From NCBI RefSeq assembly GCF_030814015.1, contig NZ_JAUSUL010000001.1, positions 772,001-836,000 on the forward strand: 64,000 nucleotides of DNA, given 5' to 3'. Made by a program: the position numbers and the translations under genes. Shown one piece after another: positions 35,672 through 43,358 of the stretch; within the stretch, counting starts at the first letter, position 1; each line of letters starts with the position of its first letter. This stretch comes from Amorphus orientalis (lineage in GTDB: Bacteria; Pseudomonadota; Alphaproteobacteria; Rhizobiales; Amorphaceae). The notes under the pieces were generated by a model, which saw only the letters and a list, made by a program, of their open reading frames with translations, ran no database searches and had not been told where the DNA came from.

Positions 35672-36526
35672 TCAGATATTGATCTCGGCCGTCGAGTTCA
35701 CGCGGCTCTCGACGCCGAACAGGTCGGCGTCGATGTCACCCTGGGTGATGTCGATGTTGCTGAAATCGAGGTCCGAAAAGACGTCGGTCGCATCGGCCAG
35801 CGACTGCTTGATCCGCGCCAGGATGTTGGAGCTCTTGATGGCATCGATGCCGTTCTTCAGGGACTTGCTGTCGAGCTCCTTCCCGATCGCCGTGCTGTCG
35901 ACCGCGGTGGCGCCGGACATCAGCAAGGACGTGCCGGTTTCGGCACCGCGCACGATGGCACTCAGGAAGACGAAGAAGGGAGCCACGCCGATGGTGACGC
36001 TGGTCGCTGCGGCGAGCGTGATCGAGGTCGAATTGCCGCCCGAGGATTCCTGGTTTCCGAAGACCTCGACGAACCCGCTGTGGATGGTCTTCTTGAGGCC
36101 TGCCGCCGGGCACTTCAGGGTCACGTTGCCGGTCTTCGAGCGGGCCTTGAAGGCTTCCGACGTCTTGATCTGGACGGTGCCGTCGGGAACGGACGGCACG
36201 TCGGAGTTTTCATCGACCACATAGCCGGACTGGAGAAAGACGCTGCGGGAGGTGAGCTCCAGGGAGGAGTCGGCCTCCAGAGCGAACGCGCCCTTGACCA
36301 CCTGGATGTTGAGCGACGCCGCGCTCTGGGCGTAGCTCTCCTCGGCCGCGACGATCGTGACATCGCCGTCGGTGCTCATCAGGATGCCGTCGGAGGACTC
36401 CAGTCCGCGGGTGAAGTTCGACGGCAAGCCGGTCTCGCCGGGCACGTACCGGCCGAGCCGCAAATAGGCCACGTCGGCGTTGTCCGATCCGTAGTCGACC
36501 GTCATTCTCAACGTCGGTTTGGTCAT
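35672..36526 (-). CDS. spike-cassette protein A1 (YLRLG family, novel)
   Basis: 284 aa, no family recognised. Signature ADVAYLRLGRYVPGETGLP near residue 20, then GILMSTDGDVTIVAAEESYA and regular beta repeats (ADSSLELTSRSVFLQSGYVV) resembling the distal VgrG prism. A middle block VEVFGNQESSGGNS precedes a hydrophobic stretch VTIGVAPFFVFLSAIV, and the end has DITQGDIDADLFGVE. Its closest relative here is A2 (39425-40273), sharing EV-[FW]-GNQE and ITQ-x2-IDADL-[FW]-G. The second of two adjacent ATGs is chosen, six bases after GGAGG. Third gene of triplet 1. Confidence 0.72.
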   Translation of the reverse strand: MTKPTLRMTVDYGSDNADVAYLRLGRYVPGETGLPSNFTRGLESSDGILMSTDGDVTIVAAEESYAQSAASLNIQVVKGAFALEADSSLELTSRSVFLQSGYVVDENSDVPSVPDGTVQIKTSEAFKARSKTGNVTLKCPAAGLKKTIHSGFVEVFGNQESSGGNSTSITLAAATSVTIGVAPFFVFLSAIVRGAETGTSLLMSGATAVDSTAIGKELDSKSLKNGIDAIKSSNILARIKQSLADATDVFSDLDFSNIDITQGDIDADLFGVESRVNSTAEINI

Positions 36527-36569
36527 CATTTTCCTCCCGGACGGCCGGACCGTCTGCTTCGGCGCACCG

Positions 36570-37493
36570 CTACATGGTGTTCTGGACGCCGGTCCGCGAC
36601 GCCACGGCCTTGGACTTCAAGCCGGCCAACTTCAGCGCAAGCCCCACGCCTTTCGTCTCGTTGCCGAGGGCCTTCTGGTCCTGCTCCACCAGGGCGTTTT
36701 CCTGGAAGGCCATGCCATAGATCGTCGTCAGACCGATCAGGAACGCCCCGAGGCCCACATTCTTCTGGGCCGCCAGACCGATCGAATTCGACGAGTACGC
36801 GAACTGGAAGTCCGCCAGCTTGACCGTCACGCCGAAAATCGAGAGGCCGGGCATCGAGCCGACGATGCCGGAGGTGTTCAGACTGCTCACGATCGAGGCG
36901 ACGAACCCGGCCGTGACGGAGTTCACGAAGCCCATGTTGAACGTGTTGACCTTGCTGCTGTAGGTCGTGTCGGTGGTGTTCACGACGACCACGTTCTGGG
37001 CGGAGTTGAATTCGGTGATGGACTCCGAGTCGCTTTTGATCTTGTCGGAAGCATAGACCAGGAGCTCCTTGTCGGTGGCGCTCTGGGCCGCGCTGGACGC
37101 CGTCACCGCGTTGATGACGACGCCGGAGCCCTTCAGGGTCGCGCTCTTGCCGTCCTTCACTTCGTAGGTGACCGGATAGCCCTGGGCCGTATAGCTGGTC
37201 TCGGTCGTCGAACTGCCTTCCAGCACATCGATCCGAAGCACGGCATCGGTGGTGTCCTGGGGATCGCCGATCAGGATCTCCGCATCGTCCTGGAACTCAA
37301 TCTGGACGGCCTGGTCGGCGTTGACGAGCAGAACGCCACCGGTGGTCATGAACACCCCGTCGGACTCCTCGAACGACCCGTCGTACATGGAGGGTTCGAG
37401 GGTGCTTTCCTTCGACTGGTAGGTGCCCAGACGCAGATAGGCGGTGATCTCGCCGGTCTCGGTGTCGGAGGTGGAGAACACCGTTGCCGCCAT
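36570..37493 (-). CDS. spike-cassette protein B1 (YLRLG family, novel)
   Basis: 307 aa, no family recognised. The N-terminus has GEITAYLRLGTYQSKESTLE and GVFMTTGGVLLVNADQAVQI, then beta-rich sequence with LRIDVLEG and ATLKGSGVVINAV. The C-terminal half is hydrophobic in patches: FNMGFVNSVTAGFVASIV and NVGLGAFLIGLTTIYGMAF. It ends KSKAVASRTGVQNTM. All of these blocks have counterparts in B2 (40308-41225). AAAGGA lies about eight bases before the ATG. Middle gene of triplet 1. Confidence 0.72.
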   Translation of the reverse strand: MAATVFSTSDTETGEITAYLRLGTYQSKESTLEPSMYDGSFEESDGVFMTTGGVLLVNADQAVQIEFQDDAEILIGDPQDTTDAVLRIDVLEGSSTTETSYTAQGYPVTYEVKDGKSATLKGSGVVINAVTASSAAQSATDKELLVYASDKIKSDSESITEFNSAQNVVVVNTTDTTYSSKVNTFNMGFVNSVTAGFVASIVSSLNTSGIVGSMPGLSIFGVTVKLADFQFAYSSNSIGLAAQKNVGLGAFLIGLTTIYGMAFQENALVEQDQKALGNETKGVGLALKLAGLKSKAVASRTGVQNTM

Positions 37494-37565
37494 GTCAGCA
37501 TCCTTTCCCGTCTGTCCCGGCGTGTCGGCCTCGGTGGGGCGTTTCCACCCGAGCGCACGGGGTCG

Positions 37566-38387
37566 CTAGTTCGATGAGACGGCGACCGTGTTCACCGCCG
37601 TGCCGTTGTTCTCGCTGAGGGCGCCGGACTGGCTTCCCCCAAGGGCCTCATCCTCCGAATTGACGAGGGAGTTGGAGTTGCCCGCTCCGGTCGCGGACGA
37701 TTCCGCGCCGGCGATCGGCAGCATCAGCCCGATCAGGAATGCCTTGATGCCGAAATTGGCGTTCTCGAACGCCGCGGCGCCACCGGCAAAGCCCTTGTTC
37801 GTGAAGCTGAGCATCGAGAAGAAGGCCGCCTGCAGATAGGGGGAAAACCGGGCGACCGAGACCTCCGAGGAGTTGAGCAGGGACGCGCTCGTCGACCCGC
37901 CCAGGGTGAAGGTCGTATTCGTCTTGTAGTGGGAGGTGCTGCTGCTGGAGAACGAACTCGTGTAGTTCTGATCGACCACGTAGCGCAGCGTCTCGCAGGT
38001 GATCTCGATGCCGGTTTCCGCGTGAAGCGTGACGCCATCCTCGGCTTCCAGCGTCACGTTGATGTCGTCCGTGGGCGGAGACGAACTCGCGCCGAAGCCG
38101 GTGGTCATCGCGCGCACGCTCGTTTCGCCGGAGACGACCGCCGAAATGGCCTTGTCGCCGTCGACGGTCATGCCGTTGCCGGCGCTCACCACGATGTCGT
38201 TGCCGCCGTCGACCGTCAGCTCGGCGTTGGTCATCAGGTAGATGCCGCTGCCCGGCGTGAACTTGCTGTCGATGTAGCCGTCTTCGGCCGATCCCGACCC
38301 CAGATAGGAGCCCAGCCGAAGATAGGCGAGCGGTGTGCTCGGATCGTCCGCTTCCGGCGTGAAATAGCTGTTCTGATTGTCGCTCAT
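37566..38387 (-). CDS. spike-cassette protein C1 (YLRLG family, novel)
   Basis: 273 aa. TPLAYLRLGSYLGSGSAEDG near residue 25 is followed by GIYLMTNAELTVDGGNDI, a Thr/Ser/Asp-rich beta region (VTLEAEDGVTLHAETGIEIT) and YKTNTTFTLGGSTSASLLNS. The hydrophobic end block GIKAFLIGLMLPIAGAESSA then TGAGNSNS matches C2 (41319-42131) closely. The Asn/Ser-rich tail is probably disordered. ATG 38385-38387 is used; the upstream in-frame start adds six residues. First gene of triplet 1. Confidence 0.72.
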   Translation of the reverse strand: MSDNQNSYFTPEADDPSTPLAYLRLGSYLGSGSAEDGYIDSKFTPGSGIYLMTNAELTVDGGNDIVVSAGNGMTVDGDKAISAVVSGETSVRAMTTGFGASSSPPTDDINVTLEAEDGVTLHAETGIEITCETLRYVVDQNYTSSFSSSSTSHYKTNTTFTLGGSTSASLLNSSEVSVARFSPYLQAAFFSMLSFTNKGFAGGAAAFENANFGIKAFLIGLMLPIAGAESSATGAGNSNSLVNSEDEALGGSQSGALSENNGTAVNTVAVSSN

Positions 38388-38816
38388 CGGCCGGCACCCG
38401 CTCATTCCGGTGGTGCCGGGAGACGAACTGCCGAAACCTGAGGACGATCGATGCGCGGTCCGGCCGGCGGCGGCCGCCGCGCACCCGTCCTGTTGCAGAC
38501 CATCGGTTCCGATCAGGGCGGTGGACCCCGACGCCGACCTCGTCCGGCGAAACGGTCATCCCCGCCCGTTGGTCATCTCCAACGACACGTCGTTCGGAAG
38601 GTCGACCAAGGAGTGTCCGGCTGCAGATCTGTTCCCGCCAGGCTCCCCAATTCCCCTCTCAAGCAATCTGCGCACACTGTCACAAAAATGCAATAAACAT
38701 TGCCGGTTTTTAATAAAAAGCCTTGCCGGCGGAAGAGATCGCCCGCTATCCGGCCGTGCGTCCGTCCGTCATCAGAAGTATTCGGCCGCCACCTTGGCGT
38801 CGGGAGCGCGCGTGGC
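38388..38816. other. 429-base region upstream of triplet 1, A+T-rich in part
   Basis: No gene is credible here; a rightward frame across it is shadow-like. The part at about 38640-38730 is strikingly A+T-rich for this genome (TTTTTAATAAAAA at 38706-38718, CACAAAAATG before it) and lies upstream of leftward C1. It is a likely promoter or nucleoid-protein region giving triplet 1 its own transcription start. No exact -35/-10 pair can be fixed. Confidence 0.45.
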
Positions 38817-39212
38817 TCAGGCCGGCATCAGCAGCAACTGCTTGATCTGGCACGGCGACAGCTGCGCACCGATGCCGCTCGGAGGAATGCCGTCCGGCAA
38901 CGACACGTTGAGCATCGCTGTCGACGGCATGAACACCACGAAGTAACCGATCTTGCAGGTCGCGTCCCGGTTCATCATGGCGATCTGTCCGCCGGTGACG
39001 CTGGGTGCGATATCGCCGACGCTGGTGGTCGTGGTGTCGAGCACCCGTTTGGCCGGCATGCAGCAGGAGAAGTTCGTCACCTGGGACGGAACCACGGTGG
39101 CCTTGAAGCCTGTGTTGCAGGTCGGCGTCGGGATCGGCGGCACCGAGGGGACCAGGTCCACGGAGAGGTTCGTATTGGTGCCCGTCGGGCTGGTGCAGTC
39201 GTTGAAAATCAT
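38817..39212 (-). CDS. candidate PAAR-like spike-tip protein (Cys-containing, unassigned)
   Basis: 131 aa, not matching classical PAAR, DUF4150 or DUF4280 motifs as I know them. Cysteines occur as NDCTSP, TPTCNTGF, NFSCCMPAKR, ATCKIGYF and SPCQIKQ, and the sequence is beta-rich with Gly/Pro turns. PAAR-like tips in T6SS loci have similar size and conserved metal-binding Cys/His, and this is the only such candidate here. It lies exactly between the two triplets. ATG 39212 is used; TTG 39224 is possible. Function is inferred from size, cysteines and place. Confidence 0.5.
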   Translation of the reverse strand: MIFNDCTSPTGTNTNLSVDLVPSVPPIPTPTCNTGFKATVVPSQVTNFSCCMPAKRVLDTTTTSVGDIAPSVTGGQIAMMNRDATCKIGYFVVFMPSTAMLNVSLPDGIPPSGIGAQLSPCQIKQLLLMPA

Positions 39213-39231
39213 GGTCAGCCCCAATCTCGCT

Positions 39232-39281
39232 GGAGCATTTCCCGTTCAGATTGACACCATCGGAACGAAAAGGAACTGCTC
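39232..39281. repeat. 50-bp imperfect palindrome, copy 1
   Basis: Outer arms GAGCATTTCC and GGAACTGCTC pair with one mismatch; inner arms CGTTC and GAACG also pair. It resembles a dispersed alphaproteobacterial intergenic palindrome. It sits just upstream of the candidate tip gene on the leftward strand, so could affect its leader. Confidence 0.5.
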
Positions 39282-39295
39282 AAACTAGTGAACCT

Positions 39296-39345
39296 GGAGC
39301 CATTTCCTATCGATCAGATATTTCCAGCTGATCGGAAAAGGCTCC
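39296..39345. repeat. 50-bp imperfect palindrome, copy 2
   Basis: Arms GGAGCCATTTCC and GGAAAAGGCTCC pair except at one position; inner arms CGATCAG and CTGATCG are perfect. Same length and arm sequence style as the neighbouring element 15 bases away. Located between the stop of A2 and the candidate tip gene, where it may act as transcriptional or processing boundary. Confidence 0.5.
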
Positions 39346-39424
39346 CCGTCCGGCGTGGACCGGACAGATGTTAGGATGAGCCCACCGGCCCCGTGCTTCA
39401 ATGGCCTTACCGGAATTTAAGGCG

Positions 39425-40273
39425 CTAGTAGCTCCGCATATAGGCGCCGGCGATCCCGTTGTGCGCGCCCCAGAGATCGGCGTCGATCTCTTCCTGGGTG
39501 ATCGTGAAAGCCTCGGTGAGGGCCTTGGAGAGCTCCTGGTTGAGCGACGTGATCTCGTTCTTCACATGAAGGCCGATGCCGAACGTGCCGATCCCGAGCA
39601 GCGTGTCCCAGATCGACTTGTTGTCGAGCTTGGTCACGTGGGCGCCGATCTTGTAGAGCGCCATGGTGGACGCGCTCAGGGCCATCTTGGATTCCGTGAG
39701 GCGGACCTTCATGCGCCACCAGGAGAACGAGGGATAGACGCCGATGGGCACGTCGGTCAGGGCGCCGAGCACGATCGAGGCGGCCGTGCCGTTCGATTTC
39801 TCCTGATTGCCCCAGACCTCCTCGAACCCGGTCGAGGTGGTCTTCTTGTAGCCGGATGCCGGGCAGTCGACGACGACGTTGCCGGAATTGGATCTGGCTT
39901 CGAACTGGAAGGCGGTGTCGAACTTCGCCTGCCCGACCGGCAGGGAGGGAACCGACGCGGTCTGATCGACCACGTGGCCGGACTGCACGAACAGGCTCTT
40001 CGCCGTCAGCGACAGCGTGGAGTCGGCCGTCATCGAGAAATCGCCCTTGTCCACGACGATCGCCACGCTTTCGTCGGTCTCCGCATAGAGCTTGGTTCCG
40101 GACACCAGCGTGAGCGTGCCCTGGGTCGACATGAAGATGCCGTTGGTCTCCGACGCCGTCCCCTTGTATGTCGACGGAAAGCCGCTCTCGTCGGACACGT
40201 AGGCGCCGAGCCTCAGATAGGCCGACTTGCCGCCCTTGCCGTCGGGCACGGTCATGCGCACACTTTTGGACAA
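39425..40273 (-). CDS. spike-cassette protein A2 (YLRLG family, novel)
   Basis: 282 aa paralogue of A1. Signature GKSAYLRLGAYVSDESGFPS near residue 15, GIFMSTQGTLTLVSGTKLYA, then beta repeats (ADSTLSLTAKSLFVQSGHVV). The block FEEVWGNQEKSNGTA and the ending TITQEEIDADLWGAHNG match A1. The middle hydrophobic block is VPIGVYPSFSWWRMKV. Start TTG 40271-40273 is selected: GGAG lies seven to eight bases upstream, and the opening SKSVRMTVPDG aligns with A1's PTLRMTVDYG. ATG 40255 is the alternative. Third gene of triplet 2. Confidence 0.72.
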   Translation of the reverse strand: MSKSVRMTVPDGKGGKSAYLRLGAYVSDESGFPSTYKGTASETNGIFMSTQGTLTLVSGTKLYAETDESVAIVVDKGDFSMTADSTLSLTAKSLFVQSGHVVDQTASVPSLPVGQAKFDTAFQFEARSNSGNVVVDCPASGYKKTTSTGFEEVWGNQEKSNGTAASIVLGALTDVPIGVYPSFSWWRMKVRLTESKMALSASTMALYKIGAHVTKLDNKSIWDTLLGIGTFGIGLHVKNEITSLNQELSKALTEAFTITQEEIDADLWGAHNGIAGAYMRSY

Positions 40274-40307
40274 CGGCTTTCTCCTCACGCTGCGATCGGA
40301 GCGATCG

Positions 40308-41225
40308 CTACATTTCGTTCTTGACGCCGGTGCTGTTGGAAACCGTCGACGACTTGATGCCGGCGGCACGCAGCGCCAGGCCGCAGCCCGTGGTCTTGTT
40401 GCCCATGGTCTTCTGCTTCACCGACGTGATCTCGTTTTTCTGGACGCAGGAGCCGACCCCGATCGCGAGGCTCTTCATGAAGGCCCAGATGCCTTCGTTT
40501 TCCTGTTTGAAGGCAATGATCTCGTTCTTGGTGACGGGATAGGAGAAGTCGAAACCGGAGATCTTCCAGTCGAGCGGCCGGATCTGGATCCTGAGCCCCA
40601 CCATGGCCGAGGTGTAGGCACCCGGCACGATCTTGGCCTGCATGCCCGACACGATCGAGTTCACGAAGCCCATGTTGAATTCGCGCTGCCGGGTGCCGGT
40701 GGTCGAGGCCTCCTTGTTGGTCACCTTCACGTTCCCGCCGGCATGGAGCTTCGTCATGTCGCCCGAGCTGATCAGGATCTTGTCCGACGCGTAGACGGTG
40801 AGCTGACCGGCCGCCGGCGCCTTGGCGCTGGCGGACGCCGCCACCGCGTTGATGGCCGTGCCCGATCCCTTCAGGAGTGCCGATTTGCCCTCGATCGTGG
40901 TGACCTCGCGAGGCGGCTGGTCGGGTGAATAGATGGTCTTGGTGGACTTTTCGCCCTCCAGCACGTCGATCGTCAGATGCTTGTCGGTCTCGGTGCCGAA
41001 ATCGCCGATCAAGATGGTCGCGTCGCTCTTGAGCTGAAGGTCGATGGAGCCGTCGGCGTTGACCAGCCAGTTGCCCTTCGTGGTCACGAAGTCGCCGTCC
41101 GACGTGGAGAACGCCTCCTTGTACTGCTCGGGCTTCAGGCGCTCTTCCTTCGCCTGATAGGTGCCCAGACGGAGGTATGAGGCTCCGGGAGCGGTCGCGT
41201 CGGTCGAGGCGGTCCAGGCGGGCAT
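40308..41225 (-). CDS. spike-cassette protein B2 (YLRLG family, novel)
   Basis: 305 aa paralogue of B1. GASYLRLGTYQAKEERLKPE, DFVTTKGNWLVNADGSIDLQ, LTIDVLEGEKSTKTIYS and ALLKGSGTAINAVAASAS reproduce the B1 order. Further on are FNMGFVNSIVSGMQAKIV, WAFMKSLAIGVGSC, TTGCGLALRAAGIKSSTV and the terminal SNSTGVKNEM. It lacks B1's second strongly hydrophobic run and instead has QKNEITSVKQK-like polar repeats. Ends 34 bases before A2. No signal peptide. Middle gene of triplet 2. Confidence 0.72.
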   Translation of the reverse strand: MPAWTASTDATAPGASYLRLGTYQAKEERLKPEQYKEAFSTSDGDFVTTKGNWLVNADGSIDLQLKSDATILIGDFGTETDKHLTIDVLEGEKSTKTIYSPDQPPREVTTIEGKSALLKGSGTAINAVAASASAKAPAAGQLTVYASDKILISSGDMTKLHAGGNVKVTNKEASTTGTRQREFNMGFVNSIVSGMQAKIVPGAYTSAMVGLRIQIRPLDWKISGFDFSYPVTKNEIIAFKQENEGIWAFMKSLAIGVGSCVQKNEITSVKQKTMGNKTTGCGLALRAAGIKSSTVSNSTGVKNEM

Positions 41226-41318
41226 GAGCGGTCCTCATGAGATCGATTTCGCGCCGGCTGGCTGCACCGGCAAGGACGGTCCGCAGGACCGCGCCGGGAG
41301 CCGCGGGTCGGTGATGCG

Positions 41319-42131
41319 TCAGTTGTTGTTCAGGGGGGCACTCTCGACATCGATGCCGCTGTTTTCGGAATCGGCGCCCGACTGCTGGGAGTCGATGCCG
41401 TTCGCTTCGATCTTCGCCGCGGAGTTCGAGTTTTTGACGCCCGTTGCCTCAGATTCCGCCGCCGAAATCGGAAGGAAGAGACCGATGCCGAATGCTTTCA
41501 GGCCGTGATTCTCGTTCTTGTAGGCCTGGCCGGACGCTTTGACGATGACGGACGAATTGTCGATCAGCGCATATTTGTGGTCGTAGATGCGCGGCTCCCA
41601 GCGCAGACCGGAAATATCGGTGTTGTTGGTCAGGTAGAGACCGGTCTTGCCGCCCAGGGTGAAGGTGGTCTGGGTCAGGTAGTAGGAGACGCCCTTCGCC
41701 GAGGTCGACCAGGTCAGGTTCTGGTTGACCACATAGACCAGGCGCTCGCAGGTGATCTCGATCCCGGTTTCCGCCTCGAGCGTCAGATCGCTCTCGGACT
41801 GCAGGTTGATGTCATTGTTGGAGGTCGACGGGGTCGAGCCGCCGCCGATGGATGCGGTCATCGCCCGGATGCTGGTCTGCCCGGCATCGCTCACGCCGAT
41901 CGTGGCGTTTCCGAGAACGGTCATGCCGTTGCCGGCTTCCAGATAGGCGCCGCCGTCGGTGTTGGTGGTGATCTGGGCGCCGGTCATCAGATAAATGCCG
42001 TCGCCGGCCGGAACCGTCTTCTCAATGAGGTTGGCCTCGGAGGACTGATAGGCACCGAGCCGCATGTAGCCGAGCGGCGGATCGCCGGGGGCGGCCGCCG
42101 GTGCGCTATGAATGATGGCCGTATTGCCCAC
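41319..42131 (-). CDS. spike-cassette protein C2 (YLRLG family, novel)
   Basis: 270 aa paralogue of C1. PPLGYMRLGAYQSSEANLIE, GIYLMTGAQITTNTDGGAYL, GNGMTVLGNATIGVSDAGQT then SIRAMTASIG parallel C1. The blocks LTLEAETGIEITCERLVYVV and YLTQTTFTLGGKTGLYLTNN, and the end GLKAFGIGLFLPISAAESEA then TGVKNSNS, are also shared. A Ser/Asn/Asp tail follows. Starts with GTG 42129-42131; the ribosome binding site is weak. First gene of triplet 2, after the pentapeptide gene. Confidence 0.72.
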   Translation of the reverse strand: MGNTAIIHSAPAAAPGDPPLGYMRLGAYQSSEANLIEKTVPAGDGIYLMTGAQITTNTDGGAYLEAGNGMTVLGNATIGVSDAGQTSIRAMTASIGGGSTPSTSNNDINLQSESDLTLEAETGIEITCERLVYVVNQNLTWSTSAKGVSYYLTQTTFTLGGKTGLYLTNNTDISGLRWEPRIYDHKYALIDNSSVIVKASGQAYKNENHGLKAFGIGLFLPISAAESEATGVKNSNSAAKIEANGIDSQQSGADSENSGIDVESAPLNNN

Positions 42132-42251
42132 GCCCGTCTCTTTCGCCTTGGGCGCCGGCGGCGGGTTGCCGTGCCGCCGCGCCCGCGAGGCCGTCTCGGT
42201 AGCGCCCGCGTCCGCCGCCAGCGCCGGTCCAGGCGGCTCCTGTCCCAGATG

Positions 42252-43358
42252 TCAGTTCGAAAGCTTCACCTTGAACGGGTTGTAGCGCTCGGCCACCGCC
42301 CGGTGCTGGTCCGTTCCGAAGGTCGAGCCGGTGCTGCCTCCGGTGAACGTGGTGTCAGTATCCACCATGTGCATGAAGGTTTGATGGAACCTGGCGCTGC
42401 GGAACGACACGCCTTCCACGCGGGCGTTGGCGAAGTTGGCCTGGGTCAGGCTGGCGCGGTCGAAGGCGGCCGCGCGGGCATCGGATTCGTCGAACTGGGC
42501 GATGTTGAGCTGACAGTCGATGAACGAGGTGCGATGCAGGGTGGCGCCGGCGAAATTCGCCATGTCGAGCCGACTGCCGGTGAAATCGGCCTCCCGGAGA
42601 TCGGCCCGGGTGAAGATCGTCTTGGATCCGTCGATGCCGGTGAGGTTCGCCTTGCGCAGCGAGCTCTCCAGAAAGATCGAATAGGCGAGATTGGCGCCGC
42701 GGAAGTCGACCCCGTCGAGCTGGGCCTGCATGATGGTGCAGTTCTCCAGGGTCTGGCCCGCGAAATTGTGGCCGCGGAGGTCGCCCTCGATCAGAAGCAC
42801 CTGCTTGAACTGGGTGTTGGTCAGGTCGGCGCTGCGCAGGTCGGCTTCGGTCAGGAAGACGGTGTTCAGAAGCGTCGTCTTGAACGAGACGTCGGTGAGA
42901 TCCGACTGGAGGATGGCGACGGTTTCCAGGCTCGCGGCCTCGAAACTCGCCCCGGTCAGCGGCGACTGGGCGAAGGCGCAGCGCAGCTGTTCGCTCTCGG
43001 TGAAATGGGCACGCTGCAGCGCGGTGGCGCCGGTCTGGCAGTCGGTCAGGACGGCGCCGGTGAAGTCGGCCTCTTCCGCCGCGCAGCTCAGAAGCGTGAC
43101 CCGCGTCAGGGTCATGCCCGCAAAGCACGCCCGCGCCATGTCGCACATGGTGAACGAAGCCTCGTCGAGGGTCGTCCCGCGGAAGTCCACGCCGGTCAGG
43201 TCGCAGTCGACGAACTTGGCACGGGACAGGTCCGCCCCGGCAAAGTCGATCTCGGTCAGGTCCCGCGTGACGATCTGAAGGTCGTGCCCGAGATATTCGA
43301 GCAGTTCCTCAATCGACAGTTTCCGGCGCGCGAAAGGCGGTCTTGATGAGATGGGCAT
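42252..43358 (-). CDS. pentapeptide repeat protein
   Basis: 368 aa composed almost wholly of pentapeptide repeats (A-[DN]-[LF]-x-x), for example FAGADLSRAKFVDCDLTGVD and LREADFTGSRLDMANFAGAT. These should form a right-handed quadrilateral beta-helix. The tail GGSTGSTFGTDQHRAVAERY is non-repeat. The start overlaps the end of the DUF2169 gene by 50 bases, so the two are translated together. Pentapeptide proteins accompany DUF2169/DUF3540 in T6SS islands; the role may be effector adaptor, scaffold or spike-like shaft. Confidence 0.85.
   Translation of the reverse strand: MPISSRPPFARRKLSIEELLEYLGHDLQIVTRDLTEIDFAGADLSRAKFVDCDLTGVDFRGTTLDEASFTMCDMARACFAGMTLTRVTLLSCAAEEADFTGAVLTDCQTGATALQRAHFTESEQLRCAFAQSPLTGASFEAASLETVAILQSDLTDVSFKTTLLNTVFLTEADLRSADLTNTQFKQVLLIEGDLRGHNFAGQTLENCTIMQAQLDGVDFRGANLAYSIFLESSLRKANLTGIDGSKTIFTRADLREADFTGSRLDMANFAGATLHRTSFIDCQLNIAQFDESDARAAAFDRASLTQANFANARVEGVSFRSARFHQTFMHMVDTDTTFTGGSTGSTFGTDQHRAVAERYNPFKVKLSN

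Noticed and set aside
38377-38946. Rightward 189-codon frame between triplet 1 and the tip gene
   Set aside because: Covers the A+T-rich intergenic part and the antisense of two genes; no start signal and no coherent composition.
38817-39212. Assignment of the Cys-containing protein to DUF4150 or classical PAAR
   Set aside because: Expected motifs of those families are not visible; left as PAAR-like candidate only.
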